In this document: positions 8,611 through 15,711 of the stretch, one piece after another
How the letters are laid out: the number at the start of each line of letters is the position of its first letter
Numbering within the stretch: the stretch's first letter is position 1
Source: Persicitalea jodogahamensis
GTDB taxonomy: Bacteria; Bacteroidota; Bacteroidia; Cytophagales; Spirosomataceae
Assembly: GCF_014651615.1 (NCBI RefSeq)
Contig: NZ_BMXF01000001.1
Span: 1 to 64,000, forward strand
Length of the DNA: 64,000 nt
Reading direction: 5' to 3'
Made by a program: the position numbers and the translations under genes
The notes under the pieces: generated by a model
The model's input: only the letters and a program-made list of their open reading frames with translations
Told to the model about the DNA's origin: nothing
Database searches by the model: none

Positions 8611-9687
8611 TCAAAGAAACGGCAGTTTCACCACTTTCGCCCCCAATAACTTATCACGCACTTTTACGCGGATTTCGGTGCCGGGCTTGGCATAGGCAGT
8701 AGGTACATAACCCATACCGATTCCTTTTTGCAGGGTAGGGGAGATGGTGCCGGACGTGACTTCGCCGATTTTTTCGCCTTCGGGATTGCAGAGGTCGTAG
8801 TGGCCGCGCGGGATGCCTCGCTCCGTGAGCTCGAAGCCGACCAGCTTACGGTGTAAGCCAAGTTCTTTTTGGGCTTTGAGGGCCTCGGCGTTGATGAAGC
8901 TTTTGTTGAATTTAGTGACCCATCCCAGGCCCGCCTCCAGCGGGGAGGTAGTGTCGTCAATGTCGTTACCGTACAGGCAGTAGCCTTTTTCCAGCCGCAA
9001 CGTGTCGCGCGCGCCCAAGCCTACCGGTTTGATGCCAAACTCGGCTCCGGCAGCGAAGATTGCGTCCCACATGGCTTCGGCGTCTTTATTCCAGACGTAA
9101 ATTTCGAAGCCGCCTGCTCCTGTGTAGCCTGTGGCCGAAATAAGCACATCGTCGATGCCGGCCATCGTGCCGGTTTTGAAAGTGTAATAGTCCATCGCTG
9201 TCAGATCCTCGTCGGTTAGTTTCTGGAGCGTGGCTGTGGCCTTCGGTCCCTGCACGGCCAGCAGACACAGTCGGTCGGAAATGTTTTCCATTTCCACCCC
9301 TTCGGTGTTGTGACTCGTGATCCAGGCCCAATCTTTTTCGATATTGGAGGCATTCACTACCAGATAGTATTCGTTCTCATCGTGGCGATACACAAGCAAA
9401 TCGTCCACCACGCCGCCCGTGGCGTTAGGCAGGTAGCTGTATTGTACTTTTCCGTCAAAAAGCGTGGCGGCGTCATTGGCCGAGACTCTTTGAATCAGGT
9501 CAAGCGCTTTGGGTCCGCGCAACACGAATTCACCCATGTGCGACACGTCAAAAACACCAACACCATTACGGACAGTGTGGTGTTCGTCCAGGTCGGACGA
9601 GTAGCGGACGGGCATCTCGAAGCCGGCGAAAGGCACCATTTTGGCACCCAGCCTGACGTGCACTTCGTGCAGGGGTACTTTTTTCAT
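8611..9687 (-). CDS. gcvT: Aminomethyltransferase, glycine cleavage T protein
   Basis: The T protein of the glycine cleavage system transfers the aminomethyl carbon from H protein to tetrahydrofolate. The 358-residue product from ATG 9687 begins [27 protein letters not shown], the standard family N-terminus; the frame extends further upstream but those codons are not needed. The DVSHMGE motif, VQGPKA segment and GARDTLRLE motif for folate binding are intact. A TACTTTTG box at 9716-9723 lies about 30 bases before the start, consistent with this choice. The gcvH and gcvP genes are not in the window. Confidence 0.96.
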   Translation of the reverse strand: MKKVPLHEVHVRLGAKMVPFAGFEMPVRYSSDLDEHHTVRNGVGVFDVSHMGEFVLRGPKALDLIQRVSANDAATLFDGKVQYSYLPNATGGVVDDLLVYRHDENEYYLVVNASNIEKDWAWITSHNTEGVEMENISDRLCLLAVQGPKATATLQKLTDEDLTAMDYYTFKTGTMAGIDDVLISATGYTGAGGFEIYVWNKDAEAMWDAIFAAGAEFGIKPVGLGARDTLRLEKGYCLYGNDIDDTTSPLEAGLGWVTKFNKSFINAEALKAQKELGLHRKLVGFELTERGIPRGHYDLCNPEGEKIGEVTSGTISPTLQKGIGMGYVPTAYAKPGTEIRVKVRDKLLGAKVVKLPFL

Positions 9688-9715
9688 CTGGTTTGGTAGC
9701 AGTTGTAATCGGGAG

Positions 9716-9723
9716 CAAAAGTA
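9716..9723 (-). promoter_or_regulatory. TAnnTTTG -7 box for gcvT
   Basis: TACTTTTG on the minus strand matches the -7 consensus about 30 bases before the gcvT start. Nearby 8-base GGCACARA repeats (about 9737-9755) provide a TTTG, but it sits closer than the usual -33 spacing. Confidence 0.5.
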
Positions 9724-9925
9724 GGGAAGAAAAGGCACAAAGGCACAGAGGGGTAGAGGTGCGAACCGAAAAAGGAGCAGGAAGGATGCGAAAAGAAAAC
9801 GCGTAAACGAGTTAGTGACCTACTGAGGGAGTATGTAAAAACCAATGCACTCACTCCCAGAATGGCATACTGCGAGTCACTCCCAAAGCTCGGCAAACAG
9901 CGTATCGGCATCTGAGAAATTCATC

Positions 9926-9933
9926 TATTTTTG
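9926..9933 (+). promoter_or_regulatory. TAnnTTTG -7 box for the lipoprotein gene
   Basis: TATTTTTG lies 18 bases before the ATG at 9952, matching the -7 consensus. A -33 partner is not obvious. Confidence 0.4.
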
Positions 9934-9951
9934 CCCGTAAAATTAACCTAT

Positions 9952-10401
9952 ATGAATATAAAAGCTCTTCTCCCATGTCTAATCGCGCTGGTACTAGTGT
10001 TGCCGGGTTGTGTTCGACAACAACCATCAGCCGATCCGCTCAGCCATTCGGGAGCGGTGATTGCGGTGGGCAAGGGCGGCGGATTCTCCGGGACGGTGCG
10101 GGAATACCGCCTGTTGGATTCGGGTGAGGTGTTCGTGAAAGAGCCGGGTGCTGAGGGTTTTCAATTCGTAAAAAGGGAAAACCGGAAGAAAACAAAAAAC
10201 TGGTTTCACCAACTGGAAGAGATCGGGTTCAGACAACTCGATTACGATCATCCGGGGAATGTGTACCAGTACATCCTGCTAAAAAAGGGTAATTCAGAGA
10301 ACAAAGTCATGTGGAGTGGCGGCGACAAGAATCTGCCCTCCGGGGTGGCGGATTTTTACACGGAATTAATGGGTGAGTGGATAGGAGACAAAAAGAAGTG
10401 A
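9952..10401 (+). CDS. Small lipoprotein of unknown function
   Basis: From the ATG at 9952 the product has 149 residues with a lipoprotein signal (hydrophobic stretch then LPGC at about residues 17-20), so it should be anchored in a membrane on the periplasmic side. The mature part is small, soluble and rich in lysine and glycine; GKGGGFSGTVREYRLLDSGEVF is beta-strand-like. I do not recognise a family. It is divergent from gcvT and upstream of the S24 regulator, separated by 211 bases, so it is probably its own unit. Confidence 0.75.
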   Translation: MNIKALLPCLIALVLVLPGCVRQQPSADPLSHSGAVIAVGKGGGFSGTVREYRLLDSGEVFVKEPGAEGFQFVKRENRKKTKNWFHQLEEIGFRQLDYDHPGNVYQYILLKKGNSENKVMWSGGDKNLPSGVADFYTELMGEWIGDKKK

Positions 10402-10518
10402 TGCGCAGAGCCATTTTTTGCCTGTGCTTTTGGAAAAAAAAGGGGAGTCGCTTAATTACAAAAAGACGCTAGTCCATGTGCGGAAGCAGGAGTGGTTTAT
10501 AAATTTTTAGTGCTTTTT

Positions 10519-10531
10519 GGGAATATATATT
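10519..10531. promoter_or_regulatory. Candidate upstream operator of the S24 regulator
   Basis: GGGAATATATATT is repeated as its exact reverse complement at 10597-10609, on the other side of the promoter. Its core, 10521-10532, is itself a perfect 12-bp palindrome (GAATATATATTC). Location and symmetry suggest binding by the dimeric regulator encoded just downstream. Confidence 0.5.
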
Positions 10532-10566
10532 CTAGGAATTCGTACTTTTATGTCATAATTGTATTT

Positions 10567-10574
10567 TACTTTTG
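10567..10574 (+). promoter_or_regulatory. TAnnTTTG -7 box for the S24 regulator gene
   Basis: TACTTTTG matches the consensus 38 bases before the ATG. It lies between the two inverted GGGAATATATATT sites, so transcription would start upstream of the second site and be blocked by protein bound there. Confidence 0.5.
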
Positions 10575-10596
10575 GCATATAATACTACACATATAA

Positions 10597-10609
10597 AATA
10601 TATATTCCC
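10597..10609. promoter_or_regulatory. Candidate downstream operator of the S24 regulator
   Basis: AATATATATTCCC is the reverse complement of the site at 10519-10531 and ends 3 bases before the ATG at 10613. It would lie in the transcribed leader, a suitable position for autorepression. Confidence 0.5.
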
Positions 10610-10612
10610 GAA

Positions 10613-11308
10613 ATGAAAGAAACCGACAATTCCATCCAGGATCGACTAAAGCAGGTATTCGACGCTCTTGGAATCACCATTTACCAGATTGCCAAGGACT
10701 TAGACGAAAACTCTTCCAAATTCTATAATATCCTTAGCGGTCGGGCCAAACCTTCTTATGACACGATCATCGGCATCCTGAATCATTATCCGCAGGTACG
10801 TTCCGATTTTCTTTTGCGGGGTGAGGGCCCGGTACTGGCCGACGGTGGTTATTCCAACGCTTACGTGAGTATGGATGAAACGGACTACGTGGAAGTACCT
10901 TTCGTACCCGTGAAATTTCACGCCAGTTTTGTGGAAAGCTACGGCGAAGGATACCGTTTTGAGGATCTGGATTCGTGCACGGTCAGCAAGGATTTGGTGA
11001 GCAACCTGAAAGAGCCTGTGGTGCTGGAAGTGTCGGGAAACAGCATGAGTCCGCAGCTCGTTCACGGTGCCCGCATCCTGGCCGTCCCCGTGGACACGGG
11101 CGACTGGATTTATCAGTCAGGCGGGGTATTTGCCGTAATTTATCGCGATTTCTTCGTGGTGAAGCGGATTCGCGAGAACGATCTCCTGACCAAACATTAC
11201 CTTACCCTGCACTCGGACAACCCGATGGGAGGTAGTGTGACGGTGCCTTCCAACGAAATCCGCGGCATCTGGCGCGTGGCCAACATCGTAAGCGCTCCGG
11301 TGGAGTAA
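10613..11308 (+). CDS. LexA/CI-like S24 family transcriptional regulator
   Basis: The 231-residue protein has an N-terminal helix-turn-helix (about residues 8-60) and a C-terminal peptidase S24 domain. GNSMSPQLVHGAR (142-154) contains the candidate catalytic serine S144 and FVVKRI (181-186) the lysine K184, the LexA-type dyad. I cannot place an Ala-Gly cleavage site between the domains with confidence. Such proteins act as repressors that may self-cleave after DNA damage. The gene is followed by a UvrD/PcrA helicase 165 bases downstream, and inverted palindromic sites flank its own promoter. No phage genes surround it, so it looks like a resident chromosomal regulator. Confidence 0.88.
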   Translation: MKETDNSIQDRLKQVFDALGITIYQIAKDLDENSSKFYNILSGRAKPSYDTIIGILNHYPQVRSDFLLRGEGPVLADGGYSNAYVSMDETDYVEVPFVPVKFHASFVESYGEGYRFEDLDSCTVSKDLVSNLKEPVVLEVSGNSMSPQLVHGARILAVPVDTGDWIYQSGGVFAVIYRDFFVVKRIRENDLLTKHYLTLHSDNPMGGSVTVPSNEIRGIWRVANIVSAPVE

Positions 11309-11354
11309 GCCGTGAGCGGCCTGACTTTTTTTCCTAACTTTGATGTTTGAGGAA

Positions 11355-11424
11355 GCTGTAGGCTGTAAGCTATAGGCGGTAGGCTTTTCGGTAGCCAGGC
11401 CTAAAGCTTATAGCCTATTGCTTG
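11355..11424. repeat. Heptamer-periodic repeat forming an imperfect hairpin
   Basis: Between the S24 gene and the helicase, related 7-base words follow one another (GCTGTAG, GCTGTAA, GCTATAG, GCGGTAG, later GCTTATA, GCCTATT, GCTTGTT). The 19-base arms 11359-11377 and 11399-11417 are reverse complements at 17 positions, so the transcript could fold into a hairpin. It may act as a terminator or attenuator before the helicase gene. Confidence 0.65.
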
Positions 11425-11473
11425 TTGCAACTGACGACTGCGCTTTTTACCATCGAAGATTAGGAAATAAAGT

Positions 11474-13726
11474 ATGACTGATTACTTATCGAGCTTGAAC
11501 GAGCCTCAGCGCCAGGCGGTGATGCATGGCGAGGGGCCGCTCATGATTATTGCCGGGGCGGGGTCGGGCAAAACCCGCGTGCTGACTTTCAGGATCGCTC
11601 ATCTTATTGAGAATGGGGTCGATCCCTTCCGTATTCTCTCCCTTACCTTTACCAATAAAGCCGCCGCCGAAATGCGCCACCGCATCGAGACGAGCGTCGG
11701 TTACGAGGCCCGCAACATCTGGATGGGTACTTTTCACTCGGTGTTTGCCAAAATACTGCGCATCGAAGCCAAGTACCTGGGCTACACCAGCAACTTCTCC
11801 ATTTACGATACCGACGATTCCAAGTCGCTGCTGCGCAGCATTATCAAGGAGTTCAATCTCGACGATAAGGTTTACAAAGCCAACGCGGTCTTCAACCGTA
11901 TTTCCGGGGCCAAAAACCGGCTGGTGTCAGCGGATGATTACCTGAACAACAGCATCATTCAGGCCGACGACAAGGCGGCACGGATGCCCGAGATCGGGCG
12001 GTTGTACAAAGCATACACCGTCCGCTGCTTCCAGGCCAACGCCATGGATTTCGACGATCTGCTGTTCAATACCAACGTTCTTTTTCGCGACTTTCCGGAG
12101 GTACTTTACAAGTACCAGCACAAGTTTCACTACGTGATGGTGGATGAGTTTCAGGATACCAACGTTTCGCAGTACCTGATCACCCGAAAGCTGTCGGCCG
12201 TACACCAGAACATCTGCGTGGTGGGCGACGACGCGCAGAGTATTTATGCTTTCCGGGGGGCCAATATTGAGAACATTCTCAATTTCGAGAAAGACTTTCC
12301 TGCCGTTCGTACCATCAAGCTGGAACAGAACTACCGCTCCACGCAGAACATCGTCAACACGGCCAATTCGGTCATTGCCCGCAACAAGGCACAACTCCGG
12401 AAGGAGGTTTTCACCGAAAATGAGGAAGGAACACTGATCGATGTCATCAAGGCCAACTCCGACAACGAGGAAGGCCGCCTGGTCGTGACTTCCATTTTTG
12501 AGGAAAAAATGCAGGGTAGTTTGCGGAACAATGACTTCGCCATCCTGTATCGTACCAATGCCCAATCGCGCTCCTTTGAAGAAGCCCTGCGGCGGCTAGG
12601 CATTAAGTACCGCATCGTGGGGGGGCTATCTTTTTACCAGCGGAAAGAAATCAAGGACTTACTGGCGTACCTGCGCTTTATCGTCAACCAGCAGGATGAG
12701 GAAGCGTTCAAGCGCATCATCAACTTACCCAAGCGTGGCATCGGCGACACCACGGTAGCCAAAATCACCGTGTCGGCGGCAGAGAACAGCGTGCCGATCT
12801 GGGATGTTGTCAGCAACATCCACCAGTATGTAAGCGGCCGGGCCACGGTACCTATCGATAAGTTTGCCTACCTCATCAAGAGTTTCATGCTCATGATCGA
12901 CCAGGGCAAGGATGCCTTCGAGGTGGCGACGCATGTAGCCAAAACCTCCGGCATTCTGCGAGAACTATACGAGGACAAGACGGTAGAGGGGCTTTCGCGC
13001 TACGAAAACGTACAGGAATTGCTCAACGCCATCAAAGAGTTCGTGGATAATCCCGAAAACGAGGATAAGACGCTCGGTACTTTCCTGCAATCGGTGGCGC
13101 TGCTGACCAACGCCGACGAACCCGACGATGACGGCGATAACGACCGTGTAACGCTGATGACAATTCACTCCGCCAAAGGGTTGGAGTTTAAAAACGTGTA
13201 CGTCGTTGGGATGGAGGAAGATCTCTTTCCCAGCCAGATGATGCTTGAAAGCCGGCAGGATTTGGAAGAAGAGCGGCGGTTGTTTTACGTGGCCATTACC
13301 CGCGCTGAGCAGAAACTCACCTTTTCTTACGCCGAAAGCCGCTACCAGTGGGGCCGCCTGAAAATGTGCGAACCCAGCCGTTTTCTGCTGGAGGTCGATC
13401 AGCGCTTTTTGAACACGACCAAGGCTACGCGCGAAATGGCCACCCGCGAGACGCAGCCCGCTCCGATGGGTTTTCTGAAAAATATCACCCAAAAGACGGC
13501 TCCTTCCCGGGCTCCCGTGGCTACGCACCAGCCCTCCGAAGGCTTTGCCCCCAGCGACACCTCAGGCTTGACCGAAGGACAGAAAGTCGAGCATCCGAAA
13601 TTCGGTTTCGGTGTAGTGAGTAAAATGGACATCAATGGCACCGACCGTAAGGCTACGGTGAAATTCGATGCCGTTGGCGAAAAAACCCTGCTCCTTAGTT
13701 TCGCCAAATTACGAATTGTGGAATAG
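11474..13726 (+). CDS. pcrA: UvrD/PcrA superfamily 1 DNA helicase
   Basis: The 750-residue protein is a full-length 3'-5' SF1A helicase used in repair and in removing proteins from DNA. It contains the Q-motif LNEPQRQAV (8-16), Walker A GAGSGKT (28-34), TFTNKAAAEM (motif Ia), VDEFQDTN (motif II), GDDAQSIYAFRGA (motif III), LEQNYRS (motif IV), TIHSAKGLEFKNVYVVGMEE (motif V) and VAITRAEQKL (motif VI). The C-terminus ends in the GQKVEHPKFGFGVV Tudor-like segment that binds RNA polymerase in PcrA. All motifs are intact. It follows the S24 regulator, so damage-linked control is possible but unproven. Confidence 0.97.
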   Translation: MTDYLSSLNEPQRQAVMHGEGPLMIIAGAGSGKTRVLTFRIAHLIENGVDPFRILSLTFTNKAAAEMRHRIETSVGYEARNIWMGTFHSVFAKILRIEAKYLGYTSNFSIYDTDDSKSLLRSIIKEFNLDDKVYKANAVFNRISGAKNRLVSADDYLNNSIIQADDKAARMPEIGRLYKAYTVRCFQANAMDFDDLLFNTNVLFRDFPEVLYKYQHKFHYVMVDEFQDTNVSQYLITRKLSAVHQNICVVGDDAQSIYAFRGANIENILNFEKDFPAVRTIKLEQNYRSTQNIVNTANSVIARNKAQLRKEVFTENEEGTLIDVIKANSDNEEGRLVVTSIFEEKMQGSLRNNDFAILYRTNAQSRSFEEALRRLGIKYRIVGGLSFYQRKEIKDLLAYLRFIVNQQDEEAFKRIINLPKRGIGDTTVAKITVSAAENSVPIWDVVSNIHQYVSGRATVPIDKFAYLIKSFMLMIDQGKDAFEVATHVAKTSGILRELYEDKTVEGLSRYENVQELLNAIKEFVDNPENEDKTLGTFLQSVALLTNADEPDDDGDNDRVTLMTIHSAKGLEFKNVYVVGMEEDLFPSQMMLESRQDLEEERRLFYVAITRAEQKLTFSYAESRYQWGRLKMCEPSRFLLEVDQRFLNTTKATREMATRETQPAPMGFLKNITQKTAPSRAPVATHQPSEGFAPSDTSGLTEGQKVEHPKFGFGVVSKMDINGTDRKATVKFDAVGEKTLLLSFAKLRIVE

Positions 13727-13820
13727 TTTTTTAAGGAAACCGTAAATTTCGGAAACTTTGGTCTTTCCTAATAAAACTTAAAATAATACCCTAAATCAAC
13801 ACCCTAATAACCTTCAAAAT

Positions 13821-15323
13821 ATGCTAATGTTGAGTGAAGAAGACCTGAAGCAGGTCAAAGAGCGCGGCACCGACCCCGCGCTGGTAGAAGAGCAAATCCA
13901 ATTTTTTGTCGATGGGTTTCCATTCCTCAACCTGTCGAAGGCAGCGACGGTCGGGAATGGTATCATCCGGCTGACAGACGATAAAATGGAGGAGGAAGTA
14001 AGGCTTTTCGAGCTGCAGATCGACGAAGATGACCTGTCGCTGCTCAAATTCGTTCCTGCTTCCGGCGCAGCCACCCGCATGTTCAAGTCTCTTTTCGCTT
14101 TTTTGGAAGAAGGTAAATCGGATAAATCGGTAGAAGAGTTTTTCGGGAACCTCGAGAAGTTCGCCTTTTACCGGGACTTAAAAGACGTGATGGCCGCCGA
14201 CGGCCACGATATTACCACTGCCGAACATTCGGTTATCGCCGAGTATTTTCTCACCGAGAAGGGGCTGGGCTACGGGAATCTGCCCAAAGGACTGCTCAAA
14301 TTTCATAATTATCCCGACGGAGCCCGCACGCCGCTGGAGGAGCACCTGGTAGAAGGAGCGTTGTATGCCAATGCCAACAAGCGCGTGCAGTTGCATTTCA
14401 CGGTGTCGCCCGAGCATCGCGACAAATTTGAAAAACTGGTTGTAGAGGCGCGGTCGGACTACGAGAGTAAGTACGGCGTGAAGTACTTCGTGTCGTTTTC
14501 GGAACAGCAGGCCGCTACCGACACCGTTGCGGTAAATATGGACAACACGCCTTTCCGCGAGAAGGATGGCAGCATTTTATTCCGCCCGGCAGGACACGGG
14601 GCTTTGCTGGAAAATCTGGCAAGTCTGGAAGCGGACGTGATTTTTATCAAAAACGTAGATAACGTTGTACCCGACCATCTGAAAGAAACTACCATCACCT
14701 ACAAAAAGGCAATTGCGGGGGTACTTCTGGATTATCGCGCCGCCATTTTCAGCTATCTCGATCGTCTCGATCAGGGCACCGACGCAGCCCTGCTGGACGA
14801 GTTGGATGCGTTCTTTCGGAATGAACTTTGTGTCATGCCGCCCGAAGAATTCGCTTCCTGGAACGAGGAGAATAAGGCTGATTATTTCCGCAAGAAATTG
14901 GAACGACCTTTGCGCGTCTGTGGAATGGTGAAGAACGTTGGCGAACCGGGTGGGGGGCCTTTCTGGGCCAAGAATTCCGATGGATCTTCTTCACTGCAAA
15001 TCGTGGAATCGGCTCAGGTCGATATGGACGACGACGACCAACAGACCATTTTCAAGAACGCTACGCATTTCAATCCCGTTGACTTGGTTTGCGCGATGAG
15101 AGACCGAAATGGCAACACCTATCCGCTCCGCAAGTTTCGTGACCCGATGACGGGTTTTGTTTCTAACAAATCGAAGGACGGTCAGGAGCTCAAAGCCCAG
15201 GAACTACCCGGCCTCTGGAACGGCGCGATGGCCGACTGGAACACGCTATTCGTGGAAGTACCCCTTATCACTTTTAATCCGGTAAAAACGGTGAATGACT
15301 TGCTGCGCGAGCAGCATCAATAG
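13821..15323 (+). CDS. DUF4301 family protein
   Basis: A 500-residue cytosolic protein matching the DUF4301 family typical of Bacteroidota. The recognisable segments are VPASGAATRMFKSL near residue 75, the NPLKGLLKFHNYP-like patch GLLKFHNYPDGARTPLEEH, the RPAGHGALLENL motif and the late VCGMVKNVGEPGGGPFW motif. The sugar-nucleotidyltransferase-like motifs suggest a nucleotide-binding fold, but no activity is established. The first ATG is at 13821 and a second at 13827; either could be used. A strong terminator follows immediately. Confidence 0.9.
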   Translation: MLMLSEEDLKQVKERGTDPALVEEQIQFFVDGFPFLNLSKAATVGNGIIRLTDDKMEEEVRLFELQIDEDDLSLLKFVPASGAATRMFKSLFAFLEEGKSDKSVEEFFGNLEKFAFYRDLKDVMAADGHDITTAEHSVIAEYFLTEKGLGYGNLPKGLLKFHNYPDGARTPLEEHLVEGALYANANKRVQLHFTVSPEHRDKFEKLVVEARSDYESKYGVKYFVSFSEQQAATDTVAVNMDNTPFREKDGSILFRPAGHGALLENLASLEADVIFIKNVDNVVPDHLKETTITYKKAIAGVLLDYRAAIFSYLDRLDQGTDAALLDELDAFFRNELCVMPPEEFASWNEENKADYFRKKLERPLRVCGMVKNVGEPGGGPFWAKNSDGSSSLQIVESAQVDMDDDDQQTIFKNATHFNPVDLVCAMRDRNGNTYPLRKFRDPMTGFVSNKSKDGQELKAQELPGLWNGAMADWNTLFVEVPLITFNPVKTVNDLLREQHQ

Positions 15324-15346
15324 AGCGGGAAGCGATACAAGCAAGG

Positions 15347-15390
15347 AAAAAAGGTACGGCTGAAATAAGATTCAGCCGTACCTTTTTTTT
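15347..15390 (+). terminator. Rho-independent terminator after the DUF4301 gene
   Basis: An 18-bp stem (15347-15364 with 15371-15388), 6-base loop and a run of eight T residues (15383-15390) begin 24 bases after the DUF4301 stop. This is a textbook intrinsic terminator. Confidence 0.93.
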
Positions 15391-15711
15391 AGGACATACA
15401 CGAAGTGTATGGTAAATTTTGTCTGTTTCTTCATTCATCCGCGATATGCTTGATTGAAGCGTAAGACCTGTTTTTATCAGTGTGGGGTGGTTCATTCATT
15501 AATTTCTGAGATTTAGCGACAGTATGAAGTTTACCTACCAGAATAAGTTGAAAGTATATCTCATATTTTCTGCATTATGTTTGTTTTCTGGTAGTAAAGT
15601 CAGTAATTAGGTGAATCAATTTGCTTGTCAGGAAAATTTGTTAAATATTAGTGTAACTATCATTTAACGCAAGTTCGTTTTTCACCTTTCCCCTAACCTA
15701 TTCAAAGTACC
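15391..15711. other. Intergenic stretch before the S8 peptidase gene
   Basis: About 320 bases of AT-rich DNA without a plausible gene. A TTTG near 15638 could be a -33 element for the peptidase gene, but no good -7 box follows at the expected distance. Confidence 0.5.

Noticed and set aside
10613-13726. The S24 regulator and helicase as part of a prophage.
   Set aside because: No integrase, terminase or structural genes nearby; the helicase is a standard chromosomal UvrD/PcrA.
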